A stretch of 64,000 nt of DNA from Pelomonas sp966111775 (lineage in GTDB: Bacteria; Pseudomonadota; Gammaproteobacteria; Burkholderiales; Burkholderiaceae_C), in NCBI GenBank assembly GCA_966111775.1, contig CBHWBD010000001.1, positions 46,493 to 110,492 of the forward strand. The letters are read 5' to 3'. Every line of letters starts with the position of its first letter. Position 1 is the stretch's first letter. The position numbers and the translations under genes are program-made. The notes below the pieces were generated by a model. The model did no database searches. It was given only the letters and a program-made list of their open reading frames with translations, and had not been told where the DNA came from. This document shows, in pieces, positions 45,286-54,192 of the stretch.

Positions 45286-46289
45286 TCGATCAAGGCCTTG
45301 ATGACACCTTCGCTGGGATCCAGCAGCTTCGGGAAACCCGCCGGCACGTCGGCCAGGGCCAGTCGATGGGTGGCCAGGGCGGCATCGGGCACGAGGCCGT
45401 CGCGCATGGCCTGCATGACGGTCTCGAAGTCCTCGGTCGTCGCGTTGCGGCTGCCCAGCAGCGTGGCCTCGCGCTTGTGGAACTCGGGGTCGGAGAAGGA
45501 CAGCTCGCCCTGCACGATGGACACCAGCACATAGCGCCCGCCATGGGCGATGAAGCGGAAGCCCCGCTCCATGGCCTGGCGGCTGCCGGTGGCGTCGAAG
45601 ACCAGGTCGAAGAACTCGCCACCGGTCAGGCGCGACAGTTCGGCCTCGTCCCCTTCGCCCAGGGGTACAGCGCTGTCAGCGCCGATGTGCTCACGGGCAA
45701 AGGCCAGCCGGTCGGGGCGGCCGTCGATGGCTGTCACGACGGCGCCGCGCAGCTTGGCGAACAGCATGACGCCCAGGCCGATGGGGCCCGCGCCGACCAC
45801 CAGCACGCGCTGGCCCGGCTGCACCTCGCCGCGGCGCACGGCGTGGGCGCCGATGGCCAGGAACTCCAGCATCGCGGCCTGGTCCAGGCTGATGCCTTCG
45901 GCCTTGCCGACGAAGCGCTGCGGCACGCTGATGAATTCGGTGAAGGCGCCGTCGCGGTGTACGCCCAGCACCTGGATGCGGGTGCAGCAGTTGGTCTTGC
46001 CCTGGCGGCAGGCGATGCAGTCGCCACAGGAGAGGTAGGGCATCACATAGACCGGCTCACCCGGTGCAAGGCCGCTGTCGGCATCGGCCTCCTCGACGAC
46101 GCCAGAAAGCTCATGCCCCATGACGCGGGGGTAGTCCAGGTAAGGCTGGCGGCCGGTGAAGATGTGCAGGTCGGTTCCACAGACGCCGACGCGCTTGACG
46201 CGCAGTAGCACCTCGCCCGTCTGGCGGGCGGGGCGTGGGCGGTCGAGGGCGACGAGATGGCCAGGGGATTCGCAGGTGACAGTCAACAT
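45279..46289 (-). CDS. Zinc alcohol dehydrogenase, L-galactonate 5-dehydrogenase-like
   Basis: Medium-chain dehydrogenase of 336 residues. Catalytic zinc ligands are in VGVCGTDLHIF and MGHELSGVV; the structural zinc site has four Cys in CGDCIACRQGKTNCC. The Rossmann motif is VLVVGAGPIGLGV. It resembles sorbitol/idonate and LgoD-type enzymes. By position between the lactonase and the tagaturonate reductase it would oxidise L-galactonate to D-tagaturonate. The start overlaps the lactonase stop by 7 bp; the longer upstream frame is shadow sequence. Confidence 0.84.
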   Translation of the reverse strand: MLTVTCESPGHLVALDRPRPARQTGEVLLRVKRVGVCGTDLHIFTGRQPYLDYPRVMGHELSGVVEEADADSGLAPGEPVYVMPYLSCGDCIACRQGKTNCCTRIQVLGVHRDGAFTEFISVPQRFVGKAEGISLDQAAMLEFLAIGAHAVRRGEVQPGQRVLVVGAGPIGLGVMLFAKLRGAVVTAIDGRPDRLAFAREHIGADSAVPLGEGDEAELSRLTGGEFFDLVFDATGSRQAMERGFRFIAHGGRYVLVSIVQGELSFSDPEFHKREATLLGSRNATTEDFETVMQAMRDGLVPDAALATHRLALADVPAGFPKLLDPSEGVIKALIEC

Positions 46290-47128
46290 GGGTCGAGGTG
46301 GTAAAGGCGGGCAGCATTCCCCCCGAAGAGCGCACGTAGGTCGTCCGGTTGGGGTGGGGGATAGAGTCGTTGTGCCAGGTCGTGGGCAAGTTCCCACCAA
46401 CCGGCGTAATCGGAGGCCAGATTGACGACGGGCCAGTCGCTGCCCCAAAGCAGGCGGCGCGGGCCGAACAGCAGCCACAGGATCTGGACGTAGGGCTGCA
46501 GGGCAGCGGCCTCGCGGCGGTCGCCGGCCTCGGTCAGCAGGCCGGAGACCTTGCAGTGGACGTGGGGCATGGCGGCGAGGGCCGCGATGTCGCTGTGCCA
46601 GGGCTCGATCTCGCCACGGGCGATGAAGGGCTTGGCGGCGTGGTCGATGACGACGGTCAGGCCGGGGTGGCGGTTGGCGAAGCGACGCAGGGCGCGCAGA
46701 TGCCGCGGCAGCACCAGGGCGTCGAAGACGAGGCCGTGGCGCTGCATGGCCCGGGCGGCTGGATCGCAGGCGGGGTCGGCAATCCAGGCGTTGTCGGACA
46801 GGTCCTGCAGCATGGGCCGCAGGCCCTTGAGCAGAGGATTGCTCGCCAGGGCCTCGATCTGCTCGGCCGCATCAGGGGCCTTGAAGTCCACCCAGCCGAC
46901 GACGCCCTTGACCCAGGGCGTGGCGGCCGCGACGGACAGCATCCACTGGGTGTCGGCGACGCTGGGCAGCGACTGCACGAGCACGGTCGCGGCGATGCCG
47001 GCGGCCTGCAGATGCGGTGCGAGATCGTCGGGGCCGAAGTCGCGATGGATGGCTTGCAGCGACGCGGGTGGCCAGTGGCCCTCGCGGTCGGCCAGGCGCC
47101 AGAAATGCTGGTGGGCGTCGACCTTCAT
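46283..47128 (-). CDS. Amidohydrolase-family sugar lactonase
   Basis: TIM-barrel hydrolase of 281 residues of the COG3618 type, to which L-fuconolactonase and L-rhamnono- and galactonolactonases belong. Motifs are VDAHQHFWR at the N-terminus, VGWVDF, VIDHAAKP (about 160-170), KVSGL and LLWGSDWPV with the conserved Asp. It would open the lactone made by the aldose dehydrogenase encoded just upstream. The ATG overlaps the upstream gene's TGA by one base (TGATG). Confidence 0.9.
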   Translation of the reverse strand: MKVDAHQHFWRLADREGHWPPASLQAIHRDFGPDDLAPHLQAAGIAATVLVQSLPSVADTQWMLSVAAATPWVKGVVGWVDFKAPDAAEQIEALASNPLLKGLRPMLQDLSDNAWIADPACDPAARAMQRHGLVFDALVLPRHLRALRRFANRHPGLTVVIDHAAKPFIARGEIEPWHSDIAALAAMPHVHCKVSGLLTEAGDRREAAALQPYVQILWLLFGPRRLLWGSDWPVVNLASDYAGWWELAHDLAQRLYPPPQPDDLRALFGGNAARLYHLDPC

Positions 47129-48180
47129 CAGCCTTCCTTCACGCTGCCGGTCGGCAGTGGCGCCTCGGGGTGGATGAGATGGCGAGAGCGCAGGGACTGC
47201 CACAGCTCGCCCGGCAAGGGGCGGCGTGCCCAGGCGGCGTTGGCGGCTACCTGCTCCGGCGAGCGCATGCCGGCCAGCACGCTGACGACGGCGGGATGCG
47301 CCAGCGGGAAGGACAGGGCGGCGGCTTCCAGCGCCACGTCGAACTCGGCGCAGACGGCGGCCAGCGCCTGGGCGCGCCGCATCACGTCGGGCGGCACGCT
47401 GCCGTAGTTGTATTTCGCCTGTCCCGCCAGCAGCCCCGAGTTGAAGGGCCCGCCGACGATGACGCCGACGCCAGCCGCCGTGCAGCGGTCGAGGAAGGGC
47501 AGGGCGCCCTGCTCGAGCAGGGTGTAGCGCCCGGCCAGCAACACGCAGTCCAGCGGCGCGACGGCCAGGGCGTCCTGGGCGACTTCCCATTCATTGACGC
47601 CCAGGCCGATGGCGCGCACCAGCCCCTGGCTGCGCAGTTCCTCCAGCGCCCGGAAGCCGCCGCCTTCGGTCAGCGCCCGCCAGTGGACCTCGTGCTGCTC
47701 GCCATGCGTGAGGCGGCCGATGTCGTGCACCAGCAGGATGTCGATGCGTTCGACCCCCAGCCGCAGGCGGCTGTCCTCGAAGGAACGCAGCACGCCGGCA
47801 TGGCTGTAGTCGAAGACGGGGCGGTAGGGCAGGGGGTCGGCCCAGCCGTCGCTGCCGCATTGCACGCTGTAGTCGGGCACCATCAGCCGGCCGACCTTGG
47901 TGGACAGCACATAGCCGTCGCGCCTACGGTTCTCGAGGAAGGCGCCGACGCGGCGCTCGCTGCGTGTGTAGCCGTAGAAGGGCGCGGTGTCGATGAAGCG
48001 AAGGTCCTGGTCCCAGGCGGTTTGCAGCGTGGCGGCCGCGGTGGCGCCGTCGACCCGGTCATACAGGCCGGCCAGGGCCGCGGCGCCGACGCCGAGGGTG
48101 CTCAGGCGCAGGCCGGTTCGGCCGAGAGGACGACTGGGGAATTTGTTCATTCGCAGCAGGGACGAGCGTCGACTGAGCAT
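47128..48180 (-). CDS. Aldo/keto reductase, L-fucose/L-galactose 1-dehydrogenase-like
   Basis: NAD(P)-linked dehydrogenase of 350 residues. The AKR tetrad is visible: Asp and Tyr in DTAPFYGYTRSERRVG, Lys in LSTKVGRL, His in LLVHDIG. The length and the DTAPFYG start fit the D-threo-aldose/L-fucose/L-galactose dehydrogenase group, which oxidises C1 to a lactone. The first start (48180) has GAGAGG upstream; an internal ATG at 48150 lacks one. The stop overlaps the lactonase start. It lies 7 bp after the binding-protein gene, so import and the first catabolic step share a transcript. Confidence 0.9.
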   Translation of the reverse strand: MLSRRSSLLRMNKFPSRPLGRTGLRLSTLGVGAAALAGLYDRVDGATAAATLQTAWDQDLRFIDTAPFYGYTRSERRVGAFLENRRRDGYVLSTKVGRLMVPDYSVQCGSDGWADPLPYRPVFDYSHAGVLRSFEDSRLRLGVERIDILLVHDIGRLTHGEQHEVHWRALTEGGGFRALEELRSQGLVRAIGLGVNEWEVAQDALAVAPLDCVLLAGRYTLLEQGALPFLDRCTAAGVGVIVGGPFNSGLLAGQAKYNYGSVPPDVMRRAQALAAVCAEFDVALEAAALSFPLAHPAVVSVLAGMRSPEQVAANAAWARRPLPGELWQSLRSRHLIHPEAPLPTGSVKEG

Positions 48181-48187
48181 TGGCCTC

Positions 48188-49129
48188 TCAGTAGAGGACG
48201 GCCTTGGCCTCGGGAGATGTCAGGTTGGCCTTGGTGACCCAGACGACGCCGGTGTCGCGGAACTTGGGCACGGGCTTTTTCTGCAGCAGGTCGCCGATGG
48301 TCTTCACGCCCAGAAAGCCCATCTGGAAGGAGCCCTGCACGGCGATGCCGGCGAGGGTGCCGTCGTCGACGAACTTCTGCAGGTCCTGATTGCCGTCGAA
48401 GCCGATGGCCACCACCTTGCCGGCGCGGCCGCTCTGCACCAGGGCACGGCCCATGCCGACGGCGGTGGGCTCGTTGGCGCCGAAGATGGCCTTGAGGTCG
48501 CGATGGGCAGCGAGCACGTCGGTGGTCTGGTTCAGCGCCGTCGCCATCTGCGACTGCGAATAGAAGGGGCCGACGATCTCGAGCTTGGAGTTGGCCTTCA
48601 GATAGCTCGTGAAGGCGCCGACGCGGCCGACCTCGGAACCCGACCCGGCCACATAGGACATCACGGCGACCTTGCCCGTCGTGCCCACCTTGGCGATCAG
48701 CTCCTTGGCGCAGAGTTCGCCGGCGGCACGGTTGTCGGTGGTCAGGAAGGACTGGTAGTAGGCCTTGCCGCTGTCCGCGACCTGGGAGTCGATCAGCACG
48801 ACGGGGATGCGAGCCTCCCAGGCCTTCTTGATGGCCGGCACCAGGGCATCGGGGTCGGAGGGGGCGAGCACGATGCCGGCGACGTGGCGGTTGACGGCGT
48901 TCTCGACCAGGTTGACCTGGTCGGCGATGGCCGACTCGCTGGCCGGGCCGGAGAAGGTCATGGTGTGGCCGTTGACCTCCTTCATGCCGGCCGCGGCGCC
49001 CTTGTTGACGTTCTGCCAGAAGGTGGAGTTGGTGGTCTTGACGATGACGGCGATCTCGCCGGCCTGGGCGGCGGTGGCGCCGAGCAAGGCCAGGCAGGCG
49101 CTGAACAGCGCGTGTCGGAGGTGGGGCAT
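48188..49129 (-). CDS. Sugar ABC transporter, periplasmic binding protein (RbsB-like)
   Basis: Type-I periplasmic binding protein of 313 residues with a signal peptide at about 1-23 (LALLGATAAQA). The ligand-site pattern IAVIVKTTNSTFWQNVNKGA, SDPDALVPAI and FGANEPTAVG matches the ribose/allose cluster. It works with the permease and the double ATPase upstream. From the genes downstream, the ligand is probably L-galactose, L-fucose or another monosaccharide released from xyloglucan. Confidence 0.92.
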   Translation of the reverse strand: MPHLRHALFSACLALLGATAAQAGEIAVIVKTTNSTFWQNVNKGAAAGMKEVNGHTMTFSGPASESAIADQVNLVENAVNRHVAGIVLAPSDPDALVPAIKKAWEARIPVVLIDSQVADSGKAYYQSFLTTDNRAAGELCAKELIAKVGTTGKVAVMSYVAGSGSEVGRVGAFTSYLKANSKLEIVGPFYSQSQMATALNQTTDVLAAHRDLKAIFGANEPTAVGMGRALVQSGRAGKVVAIGFDGNQDLQKFVDDGTLAGIAVQGSFQMGFLGVKTIGDLLQKKPVPKFRDTGVVWVTKANLTSPEAKAVLY

Positions 49130-49157
49130 GGGTTGTCTCCTCGGTTGGAACCGGTCT

Positions 49158-50141
49158 TCAGCGCCGGTTGCGGAGTTGGTCGATCCAGACGGTGACGAGG
49201 ATGACCCCGCCGATGATGATTTGCTGGGTGAAGGACGAGACGCCGTTCATGTTCAGGCCGTTGCGCAGCACGCCGATGACGAAGGCGCCGATGAGCGTGC
49301 CGGAGATGGTGCCCACGCCGCCGATCAGCGAGGTGCCGCCGATGACGGCCGCCGCGATGGCGTCGAGCTCGTACATGACGCCCTCGTTGGGCTGGGCCGT
49401 GACCAGGCGCGACATCAGCACGCAGCCGGCCAGGCCGGCGAGGGCGCCGGAGGTGACGTAGGCGAACATCGTCACGCGGTTGACGTTGACGCCCGACAGG
49501 CGGGCGGCTTCGCCGTTGGAGCCGACGGCGTGGATGTGGCGACCGAGCGTCGTGCGGCGCAGCAGCAGGGCGGCGACGATGGCCAGCACCACCATCAGCA
49601 GCACGGGATAGGGAATGCCGGGGAAGACGACGTTGGGGAAGCCCTGCGCGTCGATCTCCTCGATGCGCCACAGGGCGCCGTTGCCCAGCGTGCCGAAGGA
49701 CTCGCCCAGGCCCGAGACGGCCCGTGCATCGGTGAGCTGCAGGGCCACGCCGCGTGCCACCAGCATCATGCCGAGGGTGGCGATGAAGGGTGGCAGCTTG
49801 AGCCGGGTGACGCACAGGCCGTTGACGGCGCCGCACAGCGCGCCGACGACGATGCCCAGCGCAAAAGCCGGCGCCACCGGCAGGCCGGCCTTGACCAGCA
49901 GGCCAGCCACCACGCCCGACAGGGCCAGCACCGAGCCCACCGACAGGTCGATGCCGCCGGTCAGGATGACGAAGGTGGCGCCGATGCCGAGGTAGACGAT
50001 GGACGTCACCTGCAGGGCCACGGTCATCGCGTTGCCGAGGCTGAAGAAGGCGCTGCTCGTCATCGAGAAGACGAGGACGAGGACGAGCAGCCCGGCCAGC
50101 GCGGCGAATTTCTGGATCAGGTCTTTCTGGCGATCGTTCAT
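49158..50141 (-). CDS. Sugar ABC transporter permease (RbsC-like)
   Basis: Inner-membrane permease of 327 residues with about ten hydrophobic segments. Family motifs are TGGIDLSVGSVLALSG near 60, NGLCVTRLKLPPFIATLGMM and GSNGEAARLSGVNVNRV, the loop that touches the ATPase. The ATG overlaps the ATPase stop as ATGA. It forms the channel for the RbsB-like protein encoded 28 bp downstream. Confidence 0.93.
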   Translation of the reverse strand: MNDRQKDLIQKFAALAGLLVLVLVFSMTSSAFFSLGNAMTVALQVTSIVYLGIGATFVILTGGIDLSVGSVLALSGVVAGLLVKAGLPVAPAFALGIVVGALCGAVNGLCVTRLKLPPFIATLGMMLVARGVALQLTDARAVSGLGESFGTLGNGALWRIEEIDAQGFPNVVFPGIPYPVLLMVVLAIVAALLLRRTTLGRHIHAVGSNGEAARLSGVNVNRVTMFAYVTSGALAGLAGCVLMSRLVTAQPNEGVMYELDAIAAAVIGGTSLIGGVGTISGTLIGAFVIGVLRNGLNMNGVSSFTQQIIIGGVILVTVWIDQLRNRR

Positions 50142-51700
50142 GAGCTGGTGGCGAGAGCCGCGGACGGCGGCTCGGAGGCCTCGGCCGGACCGACCGAGGC
50201 GTGGTGCATGATGTGCTGCTGGCTGCAGCGGCGGGTCTCGAGCATGGCGGCAAGCCGGCCCTGGCGGAAGACCGCGACGCGGTCGGTCAGGCCCATGATT
50301 TCCGGCAGGTCGGAGCTGATCATGATGACGCCGATGCCGGCCGCGGCGAGCTGGTCCATCAGCTCGTAGATGGCGTAGCGCGCACCGACGTCGATGCCGC
50401 GCGTGGGCTCGTCGAAGAGGATGACCCGCGCCTGGCGGAACAGCCATTTGGCGATGACGATCTTCTGTTGGTTGCCGCCCGACAGCAGCCGTGCGATCTG
50501 TTCGGGTGACGGCGTGCGGATGCCCAGGCGCCGGATGTAGTCCTCGGCCGTCTCGCGCTCGCGGGCGGCGTCGATGAAGCCGAGGCGGCTCGCCAGGGCA
50601 CCGAGGTTGGCCAGCGTGATGTTGTGGGCCACGCTCATCTTGACCGCCAGACCGTGGGCCTTGCGGTCCTCCGAGACGTAGGCGATGCCGGCGGCGATGG
50701 CGTCGCGCGGCGAGCGGATGGACAAGGACTGGCCGTCGAGCTCGATGCGCCCGGCATTGACGGGGTCGGCGCCGAAGATGGCCCGCGCCACCTCGGTGCG
50801 GCCCGCGCCGACGAGGCCGGCGAAGCCCAGGATCTCGCCGCGGCGCAGCTCGAAGTCGACCGGCCCGAAGACGCCGTCACGCTGCAGGCCGCGCACCTTC
50901 AGCAGCACGTCCGTGCCCGGCTGGCGCGTGCCAGGTGGAAACTGCTGGTTCAGCTCGCGCCCCACCATCAGGCCGACGATCTCGCCGATGCTGGTCTGCT
51001 GCCAGTCCAGCGTGGCGATGTACTGGCCGTCGCGCAGCACCGTGACGCGGTCGACGATGTGGTCGAGCTCGTCCAGGCGGTGCGAGATGTAGAGGATGCC
51101 GACGCCTTCGCGTTTGAGGTCCTGCACCACCCGCAGCATGCGCGTCGCGTCGGCCTCACCCAGCGACGAAGTGGGCTCGTCCATGATCAGCAGCCGGGCC
51201 TGCATGGACAGGGCCTTGGCGATCTCCACCATCTGCTGCTGGGCGATGGACAGGGTGGACACCTGGGCGTCGGGGTCGACGTCCACGCCCAGGCGCTGCA
51301 GGCAGGCGTGCGCGCCTTCGCGCTGGCGCTCGCGGTCGACGAACCAGCCGCGCCGGGGTTCGCGGCCCAGCCAGATGTTCTCGGCCACGCTCAGATGGGG
51401 CACCAGGTTGAGCTCCTGGTGGATCATGACGATGCCCAGGGCCTGGGCCTGCTGCAGGCCGGCGATGCGCACCGGCGCGCCGTCGATGTGGATCTGCCCC
51501 TCGCCGGGCGTGTAGACGCCGCTGAGGATCTTCATCAGCGTGGACTTGCCGGCGCCGTTCTCGCCGCAGATGGCATGCACCTCGCCGCGGCGCACCTCCA
51601 GGGCCACGCCCGACAGCGCGACGACGTTGTCGAAGCGCTTGCTGACGCCTTGCATGCGCAGCAGCGGCATGTGCGGGTCGGCGGACAGGGCGGCGGTCAT
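50138..51700 (-). CDS. Sugar ABC transporter ATPase, two nucleotide-binding domains (RbsA-like)
   Basis: Fused ATPase of 520 residues. The first domain has Walker A GENGAGKSTLMKIL, signature LSIAQQQMVEIAKAL and Walker B LLIMDEPTSSL. The second has the usual altered Walker A (GLVGAGRTEVARAIFG), signature LSGGNQQKIVIAKWL and ILFDEPTRGIDVG. The ATG at 51700 is chosen because it lies just downstream of the operators; a further ATG at 51670 is also possible and neither has a strong ribosome-binding site. It is the first gene of the ABC and sugar-acid operon. Confidence 0.92.
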   Translation of the reverse strand: MTAALSADPHMPLLRMQGVSKRFDNVVALSGVALEVRRGEVHAICGENGAGKSTLMKILSGVYTPGEGQIHIDGAPVRIAGLQQAQALGIVMIHQELNLVPHLSVAENIWLGREPRRGWFVDRERQREGAHACLQRLGVDVDPDAQVSTLSIAQQQMVEIAKALSMQARLLIMDEPTSSLGEADATRMLRVVQDLKREGVGILYISHRLDELDHIVDRVTVLRDGQYIATLDWQQTSIGEIVGLMVGRELNQQFPPGTRQPGTDVLLKVRGLQRDGVFGPVDFELRRGEILGFAGLVGAGRTEVARAIFGADPVNAGRIELDGQSLSIRSPRDAIAAGIAYVSEDRKAHGLAVKMSVAHNITLANLGALASRLGFIDAARERETAEDYIRRLGIRTPSPEQIARLLSGGNQQKIVIAKWLFRQARVILFDEPTRGIDVGARYAIYELMDQLAAAGIGVIMISSDLPEIMGLTDRVAVFRQGRLAAMLETRRCSQQHIMHHASVGPAEASEPPSAALATSS

Positions 51701-51722
51701 GGACGGGAACGGGAAAAGGTTG

Positions 51723-51776
51723 CGGTCATGCCACTTTGCCACAAACTAATTTTGGTCTGACCAGTGGATACCCCAG
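51723..51776 (-). promoter_or_regulatory. Operator pair copied from the xyloglucan promoter
   Basis: CGGTCATGCCA (51723-51733) and the perfect palindrome TGGTCTGACCA (51753-51763) have nearly the same spacing and flanks as the pair at 24264-24304. Both regions read GGTCATGCCACT, then TGCCACA, then the palindrome followed by GTG or GTGC and ATACCCC. A -35-like CTGGGG stands at 51776-51771 on the minus strand, with a weaker -10. This suggests joint control of transport/catabolism with the degradation operon. The rest of 51701-51850 shows no gene. Confidence 0.75.
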
Positions 51777-51850
51777 CACCACCGCGGAGCAGCCGCACTG
51801 GCAGGGTCGCGCCTTTCGGCTGCGACCATGGTCTTCGCACGCTGTGCGCC

Positions 51851-53413
51851 TCAACCGAAGCTGATGCGCAAAGCGCTGACATGGCGGCTGGGCAGGCGTT
51901 CGGGCAGGTCGACCTCCAGCGCTTGGGCGTCCTGGCGGAAGCGCAGCGGCCCGGCGCCCAGCAACTCGACCCGGCGCACGGGGCGTGGCTCGTGGGCGTT
52001 GCCGCGCCGCAGTGACGTGATCTTCGCGGTACCTTTGGGCTCGCCCAGCGTCAGCGCGTACAGCGCGTCGCCACGGGTCGTGAAGCGGATGTCCTGGGCC
52101 GTGTAGGCCGTGTCTTCCTGGAAGGCGCCACTGGCAGCCTGGGTCGGGCCCTCGCCGTAGACCTTCCAAGGCCGCGTGCCGTGGATGGCCTCGGCGTTGA
52201 CCTTCATCCACGCGGCCATCTCGGTGAGCAGCCGGTCCGATTCGGGCGCCAGCGTGCCGTCGGCGCGCTGCACCACGTTGAGCAAAAGATTTCCGTTCTT
52301 GCTGACGATGTCGGCCAGCATGGTCAGCACCTGGGCCGGCGTCTTGTAGCGGTCGTTCTGGGAGAAGAACCAGTCGCCGTTGGAGGTGTCGGTCTGCCAG
52401 GGCAAGGGGTTGATGCCTTCGAGCACGCCGCGTTCGACGTCCTGCACGCCCACCTCGCGGATGAACTCTCCCGACCCCAGCGCCTTGTGGTTGTACACGG
52501 CCTGCATCTCGCCGTTGCGGCGCACCGAGGTGTTGAAGAGATGTGCGATCGCGGCGCGGCCCACCTCGCCGAAGGGGATGCCTCCGTCGGAGTACAGCAG
52601 GTCCGGCTGGTGGCTGTCGATCAGGTCGACGATGCGGCGATACCAGGTCTCATGGAACTTCGGGTTGTTCGTGTACCAGTCGCCGCCGCGGTTCAGGTAC
52701 GGGCTGTCATGCGGCTCATGGTAGAGGTCGAAGTTCTCCGGCTTGGCACCGTCGTAGGCCACGCCCAGCTTGGGCCAGAACTGGTCGCACTGGTGGCTGG
52801 TCCACCACCAGTTGTGGCTGGCGCCCAGGTGTTCCGACACGCCGAAGCGCAGCCCGCGCTTGCGTGCGGCACGCGCCCAGTCGCCCACGACGTCGCGCAT
52901 CGGGCCGAGCTTGGTGGCGTTCCAGCGGTGGTGCTTGGAGTTCCACAGGTCGAAGTTGTCGTGGTGCACGCCCATCGACACGAAGTACTTGGCACCGGCG
53001 GCCACGTAGCGGTCCATCAGCGCCTCGGGCTCGAAACGCTCGGCCTTCCACTGCTTGATGATGTCCTTGTAGCCGACCTCCGACGGGTGGCCGTAGGTCT
53101 TCACATGATGGTCGTAGTGCGGATGCCCGGGCACGTACATGAAGCGGGCATACCAGTCGCCCTGGCCGGGCACGGCCTGGGGGCCCCAGTGCGACCAGAT
53201 GCCGAGCTTGGCATCGCGGAACCAGCTGGGTACCACGGAAGCGCGCAGGGAGTCGGCCGCGGCGGTGAAGGGACCGGTCGATGCCGGCGGCGGCTTGTAG
53301 GCCGCTGGCGCCGCGCGATCGCAGCCCTGCGCTTGCGCCAGGCGTGCGGCGCTCAGACCGGCAGCGGCCAGAAGCGGGGTGGCAAGGAAGCTGCGTTTGC
53401 TCAGTTCGGACAT
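51851..53413 (-). CDS. GH29 alpha-L-fucosidase, second copy
   Basis: Retaining fucosidase of 520 residues. The ATG at 53413 has GGAGACCCC upstream and begins a Tat-like signal (SKRSFLATPLLAAAG); a longer frame is rejected. It shows VHHDNFDLWNSKHH and DLLYSDGGIPFGEVG with the predicted nucleophile Asp276, where the first GH29 has YFDNSG. The C-terminal domain again resembles the first copy (HGTRPWKVYGEGPT). It ends the ChvE-type transport cluster and lies directly before the operator region of the L-sugar operon, so the released sugar fits the next operon. Confidence 0.9.
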   Translation of the reverse strand: MSELSKRSFLATPLLAAAGLSAARLAQAQGCDRAAPAAYKPPPASTGPFTAAADSLRASVVPSWFRDAKLGIWSHWGPQAVPGQGDWYARFMYVPGHPHYDHHVKTYGHPSEVGYKDIIKQWKAERFEPEALMDRYVAAGAKYFVSMGVHHDNFDLWNSKHHRWNATKLGPMRDVVGDWARAARKRGLRFGVSEHLGASHNWWWTSHQCDQFWPKLGVAYDGAKPENFDLYHEPHDSPYLNRGGDWYTNNPKFHETWYRRIVDLIDSHQPDLLYSDGGIPFGEVGRAAIAHLFNTSVRRNGEMQAVYNHKALGSGEFIREVGVQDVERGVLEGINPLPWQTDTSNGDWFFSQNDRYKTPAQVLTMLADIVSKNGNLLLNVVQRADGTLAPESDRLLTEMAAWMKVNAEAIHGTRPWKVYGEGPTQAASGAFQEDTAYTAQDIRFTTRGDALYALTLGEPKGTAKITSLRRGNAHEPRPVRRVELLGAGPLRFRQDAQALEVDLPERLPSRHVSALRISFG

Positions 53414-53444
53414 GGGGTCTCCATTTTGTTGCTTGTGGGTAGGG

Positions 53445-54179
53445 TCAGCGGTAGCGGTTGAACAAGGCGTCCAGCGTGCGATCGGCCTGCATGCGTTCGA
53501 TGGCACGGTTCAACGGTGCCAGCAGCGCGGCCTTGTCGGGTGACAGCGCGCAGCTCAACTGATAGCGCTCGACCTCGATGGCCTCGCGCAGGCCCGAGGC
53601 TGGGTTGTCTCTCAAGAAGTAGTCGAGTGCAGCGCGATCCGTGAGGGCGTAGCGGATGCGGCCCAGCGCCAGGCGGCGCAGGTTGGTCGTGGCATCGGGC
53701 ACGTCCTCGCGCCGGATAGCCTGCATGAAGGCCTGGTCGAGGATGGGGTAGCGATAGCCCAGCACCGTGCCCAGGGGTTCATCCCTCAACTCGTACAGCG
53801 ATGTCACGGGAGGGGCGGCTGGATGCGCGGCGATGATCCCCGTGCCCGGCAGGAAAGCATGGGTCCAGAGCACCTGGTCTTCCAGCCAGCCAGGCTTGAC
53901 ATAGCAGAGCAGGTCCGCTGCGCCTGAAGCCACCGCAGGCCCGGCGCGCTTGCTGGGCAGGGGGATGAAGCTGGCGCTCAGGCCCACGTGATCGGCCAGG
54001 GCCTCGCCGACATCCTTGAGCAGGCCTTCGACGGGCAGTGCGCCGGCCATTCTCAGCAAGGGCATGGACTGGTTGGTTGGCGCGACGATGCGCAGCACCG
54101 CGGGATCGGCGGCCTGGGCCGTCGTGGCGCCGCCCAGCAGCGAGGCGAGCAGCACCAACCGGAGGCAGGCGCGCTTCAT
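53445..54179 (-). CDS. Type-3 periplasmic solute-binding protein (orphan)
   Basis: Exported two-lobed binding protein of 244 residues with a signal peptide at about 1-23. It has the layout of polar amino-acid/lytic-transglycosylase-type SBP_bac_3 domains (VLRIVAPTNQSMPLLRM, DVGEALADHVGLSASFIPLP, ALTDRAALDYFLRDNP). No amino-acid permease or ATPase gene is near. It is inserted between the sugar permease gene (13 bp away) and the GH29. It may serve as a sensor or accessory binding protein; the ligand is not known. Confidence 0.75.
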   Translation of the reverse strand: MKRACLRLVLLASLLGGATTAQAADPAVLRIVAPTNQSMPLLRMAGALPVEGLLKDVGEALADHVGLSASFIPLPSKRAGPAVASGAADLLCYVKPGWLEDQVLWTHAFLPGTGIIAAHPAAPPVTSLYELRDEPLGTVLGYRYPILDQAFMQAIRREDVPDATTNLRRLALGRIRYALTDRAALDYFLRDNPASGLREAIEVERYQLSCALSPDKAALLAPLNRAIERMQADRTLDALFNRYR

Positions 54180-54192
54180 CACGCGACGGTCC

